Numbered from the stretch's first letter, positions 8,899 to 18,424 are shown. The stretch: DNA of 64,000 nucleotides from Oscillospiraceae bacterium (GCA_902783255.1 CACZQB010000024.1:29232-93231), one strand, 5' to 3'. Numbers and translations are program-made. The notes: generated from the sequence alone by a model not told the origin.

Positions 8899-10206
8899 AT
8901 GTTCATTCAGGAAGGAAAAGAATTTGATGTAATCGTTGCAGGTGCTGGCTGCGCCGGTTTCTGCGCGGCGGTCCAGGCAGGCAGAAGCGGTTTGAAGGTA
9001 GGACTTTTTGAGCATTTTGCCATGCCCGGAGGCTCTCTTACCGTATTGGGAAGCAACTCGATAGATCAATTCAATAATCCGCACAGACCGCAAGGGGAAA
9101 GAATGGTCATTTCGGGAATTGGTTGGGAATTTGTTAAAGAACTCGAAAAACGCGGCTTTGCCCAAATACCCGATATGGATGCTCCCTACCGCGTTCACTG
9201 GCAATACGGAGTAAAAGTAAATCCTATAGCCGCAGCGCAGTGCATGGATGATTTTCTTCTTGATGCAAACGTATCGCTTTATTACAGACAGGGCGTTGTA
9301 TCGATTGAAACAACAGACACGCCCGAAGGGACTCGAATAGATTCCGTGATCGTTACCACAAAAAAAGGACTTGTAAGGCACAAAGCCCGGATGTTTATAG
9401 ACTGCACAGGCGACGGTGATATTTGCGCGTGGGCAGGAGCCGAATATGACGTGCCTCAAGATATTCAGCCGGGGACTCTCCGTCTTTACCCTATCGGCGC
9501 AGATACCGATGCTTCAGTGTTTGATAAAACGAACAGGGACTGGGGTAAAGCGGTCAAAGATGATCCCGGATTAAGAGAAATGCTATGCTCGGGAAACTTT
9601 GACAGTCTTCTTAAAGCAAGAGGTGACAACACAAATCATATATGCGGTCTGAATACCTCAGACAGCGAAAGCCGCAGTGAAACAGAGATAGTTTCAAGAC
9701 GAAATCTTGTGAAAATGCTTTCGGTGATGAATAAAAGCGATGCCCCTATGGAAATAATAGGAACTGCTCCCGAATCGGCGCCGAGAGAGAGCAGACGAAT
9801 TATCGGAGACGTTATAATGACAGCTGAAGATTATCTGCAAAAGCGTGTGTATAACGACGCCGTATGCTACACTTACTGGTTTATAGATATTCATCGTGAC
9901 GGCAAAGCTTCGGAAATCATATACCTCAAGGACGAAAAAACGCCGACGATCTCGCTCGGCGCAATGCGTCCAAAAGGATTGAAAAACATTTACGTCGCAG
10001 GACGCTGTGTTTCTGCGGACAGACGGTGCCTTTCGGCGATAAGAGTAAAAGCCTCGTGTATGGCAATGGGTCAGGCAGCGGGTGCAGCCGCAGTGATTGC
10101 AATAAAAAACAACACTGATAATACACGGTCAGTAGATGCAAACGAAGTAAAACAGTATCTTAAAGAACAAGGCGCTATTGTTCCGGAATACGACGAACAG
10201 ATTTAA
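8899..10206 (+). CDS. FAD-dependent oxidoreductase
   Basis: 435 residues of the FAD_oxidored type (PF12831). VIVAGAGCAGFCAAVQAGRSG near residue 12 is the dinucleotide-binding GxGxxG loop and FIDCTGDGDICAWAGAEYD is the second conserved FAD motif. GLKNIYVAGRCVSADR near residue 360, followed by a MGQAAGAAAVIA helix, closes the FAD site. The family is soluble and poorly characterised, often encoded near sugar-degradation genes; the substrate cannot be read from the sequence. It has an ACAAGGAGAA ribosome site, stands alone, and ends before a terminator shared with the convergent helicase operon. Confidence 0.82.
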   Translation: MFIQEGKEFDVIVAGAGCAGFCAAVQAGRSGLKVGLFEHFAMPGGSLTVLGSNSIDQFNNPHRPQGERMVISGIGWEFVKELEKRGFAQIPDMDAPYRVHWQYGVKVNPIAAAQCMDDFLLDANVSLYYRQGVVSIETTDTPEGTRIDSVIVTTKKGLVRHKARMFIDCTGDGDICAWAGAEYDVPQDIQPGTLRLYPIGADTDASVFDKTNRDWGKAVKDDPGLREMLCSGNFDSLLKARGDNTNHICGLNTSDSESRSETEIVSRRNLVKMLSVMNKSDAPMEIIGTAPESAPRESRRIIGDVIMTAEDYLQKRVYNDAVCYTYWFIDIHRDGKASEIIYLKDEKTPTISLGAMRPKGLKNIYVAGRCVSADRRCLSAIRVKASCMAMGQAAGAAAVIAIKNNTDNTRSVDANEVKQYLKEQGAIVPEYDEQI

Positions 10207-10269
10207 ATCTGTTTTCAGTCAAAAGACCATTATTAAAACTCAGTTATCAGGTTATAAATAACAAAAGAC

Positions 10270-10294
10270 CCTCGGCATTTCAAATATGCCGAGG
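10270..10294. terminator. bidirectional terminator
   Basis: CCTCGGCAT pairs with ATGCCGAGG across a 7-nt loop; a T run follows on the plus strand and an A-rich stretch precedes it. It lies between the oxidoreductase and the helicase operon, which converge. Confidence 0.75.
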
Positions 10295-10338
10295 ATCATA
10301 TTTTTACGGTATTTTACAAAAGCCAAACTGCTTTTGTT

Positions 10339-12573
10339 TTATATGAATTTTTTCCAGGTCAAAACACGGTCTTTCATGCCATTCAGATCAAGAACACCGT
10401 ATGCGAATCCTTTTCTGATAAGTTCTGCAGGAAGATATTCGTCATATTTTTCGAATACGGGTATTTCATTCGGATATACAAGAGTAAGCGGATCGAAATC
10501 CGCTGCCACCTCATTGCAAACGATTTCGTAAAATTCCGATTCGCTCGCCTGCATTGTAAACTGCATATAATACGGCCGTGATGACTGCAAGCCTTTAAGT
10601 CCGAGCTTTTTTCCGCAGCGTATTTTCAGAAATCGTTCAAGAGCAAGGAAAGAATATGTTCCTATCCACGGAAAAAGCGACCACATATTTCCGCCGAGAT
10701 GAACAAGAGGACGGGAAGACATAAGAGATTTTTTAAATGTCTCTCTCGCATCAGCAAGACGGCATACCGCATGAGGCATAAGATACGGATATATTGTGTT
10801 TTCGCACAAAACCTTATACATTCGTTCCAGAATATGAGTATGTATATCGCCCGCTACATCGCCGAAATATGCAGGGACATTGCCTTTAACAAGCGTACAG
10901 AAAACTTCATGACGCTGATGATCGACTTCTTCTACGACCCATACGCGGCCTGCGATCGCTATTTTATCGCCCACAGGCGGCGGTTTTACAATCGTGCCGA
11001 GCTGTTCGGATCCCGAACGGACGGTATATTCAATATTTTCACGGAAAACGGCGTAAAACTTATAGTTATTAACGATCCTTTCACCTGAAAGACCGAGAAT
11101 CAGACCTCCGTTCTCGGTTTTATTGATGTGATCTGTTGATATAAGGTGCAAAAGAAGCTCTTTGTAATCTTCCTTACTGATATTGTCGAATGCAGACAGA
11201 GTTAAAACACGCGAAGCGAGCTCTGCAGGAGTCATTTCTCCGTGAGACGCAAGAGTGCTGAGCGTTTGATGATAAAGAAGGCTGAACGGCATTCTGCCCA
11301 TACGCGGAGGTTCTACAAAACGCTCTTCTATATAAAGCTGAACAAGGGAGATACCCTGAATAAGATACCAAGGGATACTATCCGGCAGCATGGCGCGAGC
11401 TTCCTGATGGTCTTCGCGCATTACAAACCACATTTCAGCAGGGTCTCCCCTTCTGCCTGTTCTGCCAAGACGCTGCAAAAAGCCGGATACTGTGAACGGA
11501 GCGTCAATTTGAAAAGCTCGTTCAAGCCTGCCTATATCGATACCGAGTTCCAGCGTAGCGGTTGCACAGACGGACATAAAAGAATCATCATCTTTCATTT
11601 CCTCTTCAGCGCTTTCACGGTAAGACGCGGAAAGATTGCCGTGATGTATGAGAAATCTGTCAGGCTCACGGTTTGCCTCGCAATATTGTCTCAGCTGTTG
11701 GCAGACAGCCTCGCATTCCTCGCGTGAATTTGTGAAAACAAGACATTTCTTGCCCTTTGTGTGTTCAAAAATATACCCTATACCCGGATCGGCTGCAACA
11801 GGAGCGTCATCAGTAGGCTGTTCCGTATGCGGTGTTTCGGCCGGAACGATTTTTCCTTCATCTGCCTGAGGCGGGGTATTATAAAAATGCTCCATTGAAA
11901 GTCTCCATACTTCCTTGCCGCCGTCAAACCGGGGAATAAGCGTTTCCCGATCGCTGCCCGCAGATAAAAAGAGACCTGCGGTCTCGGGATCGCCGATCGT
12001 GGCGGAAAGCCCTATTCTTCTAGGGTTACATGAAGCGATCCTGCACAACCGCTCGATCAGACAGAATGTCTGAAGTCCCCGGTCCGCCCTGAGAAGAGAA
12101 TGGATCTCATCAATAACAACAAATCGCAGGTCGCCGAAAAGCGACGGTATTTCCATGTGCTTGTTGATAAGTAGAGACTCAAGAGATTCGGGAGTAATCT
12201 GAATTATTCCGGACGGATTTTTCAGAAGTTTTCTTTTGGCTGACTGATTGGCGTCACCGTGCCAACGTGTGACCTGGATACCTTCTTCCTCACAAAGCTC
12301 CGTAAGTCTGCCGAATTGATCGTTAATAAGAGCTTTCAAGGGTGCGATATAGAGAACTCCGACTGTTTTTGAAGGATCCTCGGAAAGAAGAGTAAGAATC
12401 GGAAAAAAAGCTGCCTCCGTTTTTCCCGAAGCAGTGGACGCAGTGATCAATACGTTTTTATCAGTATTAAAAATCGCATCGCCTGCCGCATTCTGAACAG
12501 CGCGAAGACTTTTCCAGCCGGAGCGATATATATAGTCCTGAATAAACGGAGAATAACGTTCGAATACATTCAT
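10339..12573 (-). CDS. DEAD/DEAH-box helicase, Lhr/BrxHI-like
   Basis: 744-residue superfamily II helicase. Visible motifs: Q-like Arg-x-x-Gln near residue 25, Walker A ASTASGKT (45-52), IAPLKALINDQ (Ia), QITPESLES (Ib), VVIDEIHSLL (II), GLSATIGDP (III), and QRLGRTGRRGDPAEM (VI). The order and the long C-terminal half resemble Lhr-type helicases and the BrxHI helicase found with BREX genes. Its ATG overlaps the stop of the ATPase gene by 4 nt (ATGA), so the two are translationally coupled. Last gene of a three-gene operon with the TerB-domain protein. Role inferred: ATP-driven remodelling of DNA in a defence or repair complex. Confidence 0.85.
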   Translation of the reverse strand: MNVFERYSPFIQDYIYRSGWKSLRAVQNAAGDAIFNTDKNVLITASTASGKTEAAFFPILTLLSEDPSKTVGVLYIAPLKALINDQFGRLTELCEEEGIQVTRWHGDANQSAKRKLLKNPSGIIQITPESLESLLINKHMEIPSLFGDLRFVVIDEIHSLLRADRGLQTFCLIERLCRIASCNPRRIGLSATIGDPETAGLFLSAGSDRETLIPRFDGGKEVWRLSMEHFYNTPPQADEGKIVPAETPHTEQPTDDAPVAADPGIGYIFEHTKGKKCLVFTNSREECEAVCQQLRQYCEANREPDRFLIHHGNLSASYRESAEEEMKDDDSFMSVCATATLELGIDIGRLERAFQIDAPFTVSGFLQRLGRTGRRGDPAEMWFVMREDHQEARAMLPDSIPWYLIQGISLVQLYIEERFVEPPRMGRMPFSLLYHQTLSTLASHGEMTPAELASRVLTLSAFDNISKEDYKELLLHLISTDHINKTENGGLILGLSGERIVNNYKFYAVFRENIEYTVRSGSEQLGTIVKPPPVGDKIAIAGRVWVVEEVDHQRHEVFCTLVKGNVPAYFGDVAGDIHTHILERMYKVLCENTIYPYLMPHAVCRLADARETFKKSLMSSRPLVHLGGNMWSLFPWIGTYSFLALERFLKIRCGKKLGLKGLQSSRPYYMQFTMQASESEFYEIVCNEVAADFDPLTLVYPNEIPVFEKYDEYLPAELIRKGFAYGVLDLNGMKDRVLTWKKFI

Positions 12574-13898
12574 AATGTAAACTCCACATAACCATCATTT
12601 GCTTCGTCTGATACTGCCTCAGATTGAGCGTAAGAAAACTCATCCGATTCAAGAAGCGATGCGATATTCGTTTCGGGATGCTGAAACATAATATCCAAAA
12701 GTTCGATAAAATCGCGAATCACTTCACGTGGCGTAATGTTTATATCGGCTCCGATCCGTGAATACTCTGTTTTTATAAATCCTACGAGGTCATCGGTTTT
12801 GACTGTTGGTATATACCCGTAAAGGTCAGCATGCATCTGAGTAAGCTTTTCGCAAAGAACGAGCATTTCTTCCGCAGTCAGAGGTTCAAGACGTATAACA
12901 GGTGCAAGAAGATCTCTTGAACCGGGTTTTGAAAAACGCCCTTCCGCCAACCGTGAACGAAGCGCCTCGTAGCTGTAGATGCCCCTGCGTTTGTCTTCAA
13001 GAGCCTGTGGAGTCGAGCCCATAAGTATTCCGAGATATTTAGCTTTGCCCTGCAGAGTATCATTATACATGGTAAGAAGTTTTTCGTAATTATACTGTCT
13101 TGTAACCTGATTGGGGATTTTGTATATATTTACGAGTTCATCGATCATTATAAACAGACCTGTATATCCCGCCATTCTGAAAAATGCGGCAAAAAGCTTC
13201 AGATAATCATACCAGTTTTCGTCATTGATAACTATATTTACGCCGAGCTCCTGCTTAGCCTCACTTTTAAGCGCGTACTCACCCCTGAACCATTTGACTA
13301 CTTTTGATTTTGTCTCGTCGTCCCCGTTCAGATACGCACGGTAATACAACGATAAAAGTTCGGCAAATTCGAACCCGTGAACAAGTTCGCTGACTGACGA
13401 TGTGACTGCAAAGATTTTTTTATCTGTTTTTTCCGCAAGAGCCGGATCAGAAAAAGACAAGCCTGTTTGCTGCATTGTTTCATTTTGAACAGCGCTTATC
13501 CAGCGATCAAGAACCAGAGTGAGGGCTCCGCCTTCAGGTTTTGTTTTTGTGGAAAGATTTGAAATCAGTTCACGGTATGTTGCCAGCCCCTGCCCTTTTG
13601 TGCCCTGCAAACGCCTTTCAGGAGACAGGTCCGCATCGGCAACGATAAAACCTCTGTCCATTACGTAATTTCGGATTGTCTGCAAAAGAAAACTTTTTCC
13701 GCTTCCGTAACGACCGACGATAAAGCGAAAAGACGCGCCACCCTCGGAAATAATATCGACATCATGCAGCAGCGCCTCTATTTCGTTTTTACGCCCTACT
13801 GTGATATACGGCAAACCGATTCTCGGAACGACACCGCCTTTGAGGGAGTTAAGTACCGTTTGGGATATTCGTTTCGGTACTTTTTTTTGTTCATCCAT
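12570..13898 (-). CDS. BREX-type P-loop ATPase (DUF2791, BrxD-like)
   Basis: 442-residue ATPase. ITVGRKNEIEALLHDVD is followed by Walker A GRYGSGKS (62-69), and GLFIMIDELVNIYKI is the Walker B strand. Later landmarks are RLEPLTAEEM and a winged-helix-like segment NITPREVIRDFIELLD. These match the BREX system ATP-binding domain (DUF2791) family, in which BrxD is usually paired with the BrxHI helicase. The start codon shares one base with the stop of the upstream gene (TAATG) and has a GGAGG site inside that gene. No methyltransferase (PglX), PglZ or BrxC is nearby, so this is not a complete BREX locus. Confidence 0.82.
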   Translation of the reverse strand: MDEQKKVPKRISQTVLNSLKGGVVPRIGLPYITVGRKNEIEALLHDVDIISEGGASFRFIVGRYGSGKSFLLQTIRNYVMDRGFIVADADLSPERRLQGTKGQGLATYRELISNLSTKTKPEGGALTLVLDRWISAVQNETMQQTGLSFSDPALAEKTDKKIFAVTSSVSELVHGFEFAELLSLYYRAYLNGDDETKSKVVKWFRGEYALKSEAKQELGVNIVINDENWYDYLKLFAAFFRMAGYTGLFIMIDELVNIYKIPNQVTRQYNYEKLLTMYNDTLQGKAKYLGILMGSTPQALEDKRRGIYSYEALRSRLAEGRFSKPGSRDLLAPVIRLEPLTAEEMLVLCEKLTQMHADLYGYIPTVKTDDLVGFIKTEYSRIGADINITPREVIRDFIELLDIMFQHPETNIASLLESDEFSYAQSEAVSDEANDGYVEFTL

Positions 13899-15703
13899 TA
13901 CTTATTTCCTCCGATAAGATGCTCAATATCTTCAATGTAATCCTCAACTATGGCAAGTTTGTTGTTTTCACATAAAACAACAGTATCGCCTATTTCGTCA
14001 TAAAGCGCTTCATTGATATGATCAGCAGCAAGTGAAGGCATTATATGCGAACTTTCCAGAATATCCGATGCGTCCTTTCCCGAAACAAGAGCGTTGAGTA
14101 TTTTCAGATGAAGATTATCAAGAAGCACGCTGTTTTGAAGATCAGATATTTCCTCTTTCTGCTCATCGATGAATTCTTCATTATCTTCTTCTACAATAAG
14201 GCTGTTTCGTGTGTCTTCGGCTTCGGTCCGTATCTTTTCAAGATCTGCAATGCTGATTGTGATTTTTGTTTTTTTCGCTTCTTCGATCGACTTTTTATCA
14301 CACTGTATGGCGGCATTGATAAAAGGGATAGCCCATTCGGCTGACGGATTTTCCTTAAGATATTTTCCCGTTTTCAGATAACGGCGGAAAAGCGCGTCTG
14401 CTTCATGAAGGAATCCTTTCAGTAACTCACGGTCAAAACACTGTTTTTCATACGATGTTACAGTCCATATACCGTTCTTACATCTGTAATATCTGCAATC
14501 GTTGAGAATATAGTCGCAGTTGCGTGATCGTGTTTCGTAATAAACGGCATTTGCAAGCGGATACCATCGGCGTGTTGTTTTTTTGCCAAAACATTGCTGA
14601 AAAAGAGCTTTTTCTTCTTTTTTATATGAAAGAGCGGATTTCCATGCCTGTGCAAACATCATTTTTCCGCGATCGGGATAAGTTTTGATCACAGGAGAAT
14701 CACCGGTTTTTCTTCCGCCTAAGAAAACAAGGGCGTCATAAACATCTTCATACCGGTAATTATCAGGTTTTTTCAGTACGGATAAAGCATTCTCTCTTTT
14801 TACTGCCTCCGGCTCAGATAAATCAAGAGTTATTTCTTGCGGAAGGTTGTTTATGACTGCGTATTCAAACATCCAGCGCTGAAGATTGTTTCGCATTTTT
14901 ATGTCGCCGAGTCCCGAATCAATGTAACCTGATTCAAATGATTTCAGTTTTTCGATCGATTTCTCCGGAGAATCGACACCCGCACCGTTCAGAAGTTCAT
15001 ATATGTATATGTAAGCGGCAGATGTCGGAATATGCTGAAAAACGCCTTTTCTTATCTGAGTGCGCCATGTAAAATATCCGCGCAGCTGATTTGTGGTAAG
15101 TTCATGATATGTCGGGAAATAGCATAAGAAATCACCCGACCACGGAAAATCGTCTTCATAGTCACTCATAAACATCGCCTGAGTGTAAAAATTCTTTGCT
15201 CTTGCTGCAAAAGATTCTCTTCCGTATTCATAAAGATGTTTCATCTCACGTATACGTTCGGGCGCCTGGTCAGACTTTGGCTTGTAGCTGCTGTTCGAAA
15301 AGGGAATTTCGGTATCGCGGTAGACTGAATTTTTTTTAGGAAGATCTGACGCGAGAGTTATCTTAAATCCGCTCGGAGAACCCTGTTTGACCGCTTTGTC
15401 GAAAAGGGCAAAAACAACTTCGGGCTCGGTATCGTTATTAAAAAGAATACCTGTCCATTTCCCGCTGTGCATACGCAGCGGTGAAGAGATATAGCTTCGA
15501 GACGGGATATCCCCGCTGCATTTTATATCGCAGCACTCGATCTCCTCACCTATATCGCCGTTCCACTGTCTCATAAGAAGAGCGACCCATTTTCCAGTTT
15601 CAGGATGGCACAGTACGGAGAAGCCCGGAAAATCCGGCCACTTGAACTGTTCAATGATATTGTATTTTTTTTCGGCAAACGCAGTCAGATCTGAGATAGT
15701 CAC
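13898..15703 (-). CDS. TerB-N/TerB-C domain protein
   Basis: 601-residue soluble protein, first in the operon. FPTYHELTTNQLRGYFTWR (about residues 195-215) with the following helices is the TerB-N hallmark. The C-terminal ~150 residues (KTKITISIADLEKIRTEAED, then a helical stretch ending in a winged-helix-like region) fit TerB-C. Aravind and colleagues linked such domains to predicted DNA-processing complexes with P-loop ATPases and helicases, as seen here. The start is GTG at 15701-15703, chosen because GGGAGG lies 6 nt upstream and no ATG is nearby. Its biochemical role is unknown; it may act as a scaffold or sensor for the two ATP-dependent partners. Confidence 0.75.
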   Translation of the reverse strand: MTISDLTAFAEKKYNIIEQFKWPDFPGFSVLCHPETGKWVALLMRQWNGDIGEEIECCDIKCSGDIPSRSYISSPLRMHSGKWTGILFNNDTEPEVVFALFDKAVKQGSPSGFKITLASDLPKKNSVYRDTEIPFSNSSYKPKSDQAPERIREMKHLYEYGRESFAARAKNFYTQAMFMSDYEDDFPWSGDFLCYFPTYHELTTNQLRGYFTWRTQIRKGVFQHIPTSAAYIYIYELLNGAGVDSPEKSIEKLKSFESGYIDSGLGDIKMRNNLQRWMFEYAVINNLPQEITLDLSEPEAVKRENALSVLKKPDNYRYEDVYDALVFLGGRKTGDSPVIKTYPDRGKMMFAQAWKSALSYKKEEKALFQQCFGKKTTRRWYPLANAVYYETRSRNCDYILNDCRYYRCKNGIWTVTSYEKQCFDRELLKGFLHEADALFRRYLKTGKYLKENPSAEWAIPFINAAIQCDKKSIEEAKKTKITISIADLEKIRTEAEDTRNSLIVEEDNEEFIDEQKEEISDLQNSVLLDNLHLKILNALVSGKDASDILESSHIMPSLAADHINEALYDEIGDTVVLCENNKLAIVEDYIEDIEHLIGGNK

Positions 15704-15738
15704 AAAAGTCCTCCCTTCCTCAAAAACATCATATTATC

Positions 15739-15767
15739 ATTATACTTTAAACGAGCGAATTTGTCAA
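15739..15767 (-). promoter_or_regulatory. sigma-A promoter of the TerB-ATPase-helicase operon
   Basis: On the minus strand, TTGACA (15762-15767), 17 bp, then TATAAT (15739-15744), about 35 bp before the GTG start. Confidence 0.85.
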
Positions 15768-15884
15768 GAAAATATTCGGAATGTCAGAAAGAGTATTAAA
15801 AAAACGATCAGTTTTTCCTGCGTAATTGTGGAATGTCTTAATAGAAAAAACGCAAATTTGTAAGCGAAAAATCAGTTTTTTGTA

Positions 15885-15913
15885 TTGACATCAGATCGGT
15901 TTTGTAATATAAT
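15885..15913 (+). promoter_or_regulatory. sigma-A promoter of the ArsB-like permease
   Basis: TTGACA (15885-15890) and TATAAT (15908-15913) with a 17-bp spacer. The transcript would have a ~95-nt leader in which I see no known riboswitch. The 117 bp between this and the divergent TerB promoter hold imperfect repeats (GGAATGTC twice, ATCAGTTTTT twice) and no gene. Confidence 0.85.
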
Positions 15914-16013
15914 ACGCTATTGTGCGGACTGACGGCAAATGCATATTATTTTATCTGATACCTGCTGCAAAATTGTTTTTAATGTTTAAGGATATAATTC
16001 TAAGAGGTTTATT

Positions 16014-17315
16014 ATGATCGCTTCGTTGATCATTTGCGGAGTAACATGTTTACTGATGATTGCATCAATACTGTTTTTTCCGAAAATCAGAATAAAGGGA
16101 CATGAAATAAACACATACTGGATCATCACTGTAACGGGTGCGCTCATCCTCATAATAACGCATACGGCGAATATTTCGGATGTAAGGTCTGCTCTTACGG
16201 CAGATACTGCGATAAACCCGCTGAAAATACTGGTCCTTTTTATTTCAATGACCATTTTATCGATATTTCTGGACGAAGTAGGTTTTTTTTCATATCTTGC
16301 CGCTTTGACTCTTGAAAAAGCGGGAAAAAGTCAGTACGCGCTGTTTATGTATCTTTACGGTATCGTATCCGTATTGACTGTATTCACATCAAACGATATT
16401 ATTATTTTGACATTCACGCCTTTTATATGCTATTTTGCGAAAAATGCTTCAATAAGCCCCATTCCCTATCTTTTTGCTGAATTTATTGCGGCAAACACAT
16501 GGAGCATGGCGCTGATCATTGGAAACCCGACAAATATATACCTTGCAACAGCAAACGGGATCGGTTTTGCGGATTATTTTATTAAAATGCTTATTCCCAC
16601 AATTACCGCCGGGATCGTTTCTTTTTCGGTGCTTTTTCTTATATTCAGGAAACAGCTTTCAAAGCCCATCGTTCCTGCGAAAACAGACGCAATCATAAAA
16701 GACAAACTCCTGCTTTATGTGGGAATAATACACCTCGCTTTATGCACTGTTCTGCTTGCTATAAGCTCATATATAAATATCGAAATGTATTATGTATCTC
16801 TGGGTTTTGCGGTAAGCCTTGCTTTGTGCGTTCTTTTGATCTCATTTGCAAGAAAACGAAAACCGGTCGAGCTTTTAGACTGTCTGAAACGGTCACCCTG
16901 GCAGCTAATTCCGTTCGTTCTTTCGATGTTCGTAATGATTCTTGCCCTTTCCGAAAATGGCGTTACTTCAAAAATAGATGATTTGTTAGCGGGAGGCGAT
17001 GAGGTTTTTTCTTTCGGAATAACATCATTCGCATCGGCTAATATAATCAATAATATACCAATGAGCGTTCTTTTCAGTTCGATCGCGGAACCCCTGAACG
17101 GATTGGCAAAAACAAAGGCGATATATGCTTCTGTCGTCGGTTCGAATTTAGGCGCATTTCTTACTCCGGTAGGGGCGCTGGCAGGCATAATGTGGTCTTC
17201 GATACTGCGTTTTCAAAAAGTAAAATTCAGCTTCGGTGATTTTGTTAAATACGGAGCAGCCGTTTCTGTGCCGACAGTGCTTGCCACGCTGACTGTCCTG
17301 GAAATGGAGTTGTAA
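16014..17315 (+). CDS. ArsB/SLC13-family (ion transporter superfamily) permease
   Basis: 433-residue integral membrane protein with about 11 predicted hydrophobic helices. Motifs FTSNDIIILTFTPFICYFAK and ANTWSMALIIGNPTNIYLA correspond to the paired conserved loops of the IT superfamily (ArsB, NhaD, SLC13), including the Asn-Asp and Asn-Pro-Thr-Asn substrate and ion elements. A second NIINNIPMSVLFSSI loop is the symmetry mate. ArsB exports arsenite; other members exchange sodium or take up dicarboxylates. No arsR, arsA or arsC lies beside it, so arsenic transport is not supported and the substrate is open. Single gene with its own promoter and terminator. Confidence 0.78.
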   Translation: MIASLIICGVTCLLMIASILFFPKIRIKGHEINTYWIITVTGALILIITHTANISDVRSALTADTAINPLKILVLFISMTILSIFLDEVGFFSYLAALTLEKAGKSQYALFMYLYGIVSVLTVFTSNDIIILTFTPFICYFAKNASISPIPYLFAEFIAANTWSMALIIGNPTNIYLATANGIGFADYFIKMLIPTITAGIVSFSVLFLIFRKQLSKPIVPAKTDAIIKDKLLLYVGIIHLALCTVLLAISSYINIEMYYVSLGFAVSLALCVLLISFARKRKPVELLDCLKRSPWQLIPFVLSMFVMILALSENGVTSKIDDLLAGGDEVFSFGITSFASANIINNIPMSVLFSSIAEPLNGLAKTKAIYASVVGSNLGAFLTPVGALAGIMWSSILRFQKVKFSFGDFVKYGAAVSVPTVLATLTVLEMEL

Positions 17316-17328
17316 TAAGAAATCAAAT

Positions 17329-17357
17329 ATCCCGTGAGAAACTGCTTCTCACGGGAT
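17329..17357. terminator. bidirectional terminator
   Basis: ATCCCGTGAGAA pairs perfectly with TTCTCACGGGAT across a 5-nt loop, followed by TATTTTTG. It sits between convergent genes. Confidence 0.85.
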
Positions 17358-17383
17358 TATTTTTGTTTTGACTGTCTTATTAT

Positions 17384-18424
17384 TTATGCAAGGTCCTTGC
17401 ATGCCTTGATAAACATTTTAACGTTTTCATAAGGTGTTGCAGAACCCATATCGCAGCCCGGAGCAAGAATGAACGGTCTGCCGTTTGCGATCCTGATCCT
17501 TTCACATGCTTCTGCGTATACTTCGTCCGGCGTTCCGCTCAGAAGGGCTCCTGCAGGATTAAGGTTGCCCATTATTGCCATTTTACCCGCAGCATCCGTA
17601 AGAGCAGTTTCAAGATCAACAAGATAATCGCATGAAAATGCCTGAATGCCAGCATCGCGCAAACATTTAACGCGTGCGCCCGATGCTCCGCAGACATGTG
17701 CGGTAAAATATTTATATTCGGGGAGCTTATTTTTAAGATTTACAAGAGCCGGAAGAGCCCATTCTTCATACATACCCTGGCTGATCAGATTACCGCTTGC
17801 CACCGGGTCAGCCGGCATTGCGATATCACATCCGTTTTCGCAGAGAAGTCTGAACATTTCAGCGCTTACTTCCGTTGTGAAATCCATAAGCTGTTCAACG
17901 AGTTCGGGCTCGTCTGCAATAAGCATTATGAAGTCCTGAGTTCCGACAAGAACAGATGCCATTGTGAACGGTGCGGCAATATCTCCAAGAAGATATTTTC
18001 TGTCTCCGACGAGTTTTTTTACATTTTTAGTTTGCGTGATCATGTTTTGTACAAATTCATTTGCCAGAAGCTTTTCTCTGATCGTGCTTTTATCGAGAAG
18101 AGGAATTTCCGTTTCCGGGTCTTTCAACGCCGCTCCGGCATTTACAGGACTGCCGATCTCATCGATATGTATCGGTGAGCCGAATGCGTTCAAACATGCA
18201 GTGAAAACTCCCGAAACAGCGCTGATGATATCTGTTTCGGTATCATCCGTCCATTTTGCAATGAGTTCCGCTCCTCCGTCAGGCATTCCGTAAAGAGTAC
18301 GATATGAGATATTCTCTGTTTTCGCGATCCATGCTCCTCCGTCAACAAAACAGAACGGTGTTCTGTCAACAGGTTTGCCGTTAAGGACGGCGTCGATGCG
18401 TTCTTTCGAAGTCATTGGTTTCAT
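17384..18424 (-). CDS. uroporphyrinogen decarboxylase-family methyltransferase (MtaA-like)
   Basis: 346 residues. The ATG at 18424 is chosen over one 18 bp upstream because an AAGGAG site lies just before it. The protein has the URO-D fold signature MTSKERIDAVLNGKPVDRTP at the N-terminus, as in corrinoid-dependent methyltransferases. FTAHVCGASG and FILAPGCDMG carry the His-x-Cys and Cys zinc ligands seen in MtaA/MtbA, which true heme-pathway HemE lacks. It therefore more likely transfers methyl groups between a corrinoid protein and a thiol than makes coproporphyrinogen. It follows the metY-cysK-cysE genes by 55 bp and may share their transcript, hinting at a link to thiol or methionine metabolism. 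Confidence 0.75.
   Translation of the reverse strand: MKPMTSKERIDAVLNGKPVDRTPFCFVDGGAWIAKTENISYRTLYGMPDGGAELIAKWTDDTETDIISAVSGVFTACLNAFGSPIHIDEIGSPVNAGAALKDPETEIPLLDKSTIREKLLANEFVQNMITQTKNVKKLVGDRKYLLGDIAAPFTMASVLVGTQDFIMLIADEPELVEQLMDFTTEVSAEMFRLLCENGCDIAMPADPVASGNLISQGMYEEWALPALVNLKNKLPEYKYFTAHVCGASGARVKCLRDAGIQAFSCDYLVDLETALTDAAGKMAIMGNLNPAGALLSGTPDEVYAEACERIRIANGRPFILAPGCDMGSATPYENVKMFIKACKDLA

Noticed and set aside
10339..15703. Complete BREX system
   Set aside because: Only the BrxD-like and BrxHI-like partners are present; BrxA/B/C, PglX and PglZ are not in the window.
15768..15884. Regulatory direct repeats between the TerB and ArsB-like promoters
   Set aside because: GGAATGTC and ATCAGTTTTT each occur twice but are short, AT-rich and imperfectly spaced; not enough to call an operator.
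16014..17315. Arsenic resistance operon
   Set aside because: The permease is ArsB-like by fold, but no arsR, arsC or arsA is adjacent.
17384..18424. HemE (heme pathway uroporphyrinogen decarboxylase)
   Set aside because: The HVC and PGC zinc motifs point to the methyltransferase branch, and no heme genes are nearby.
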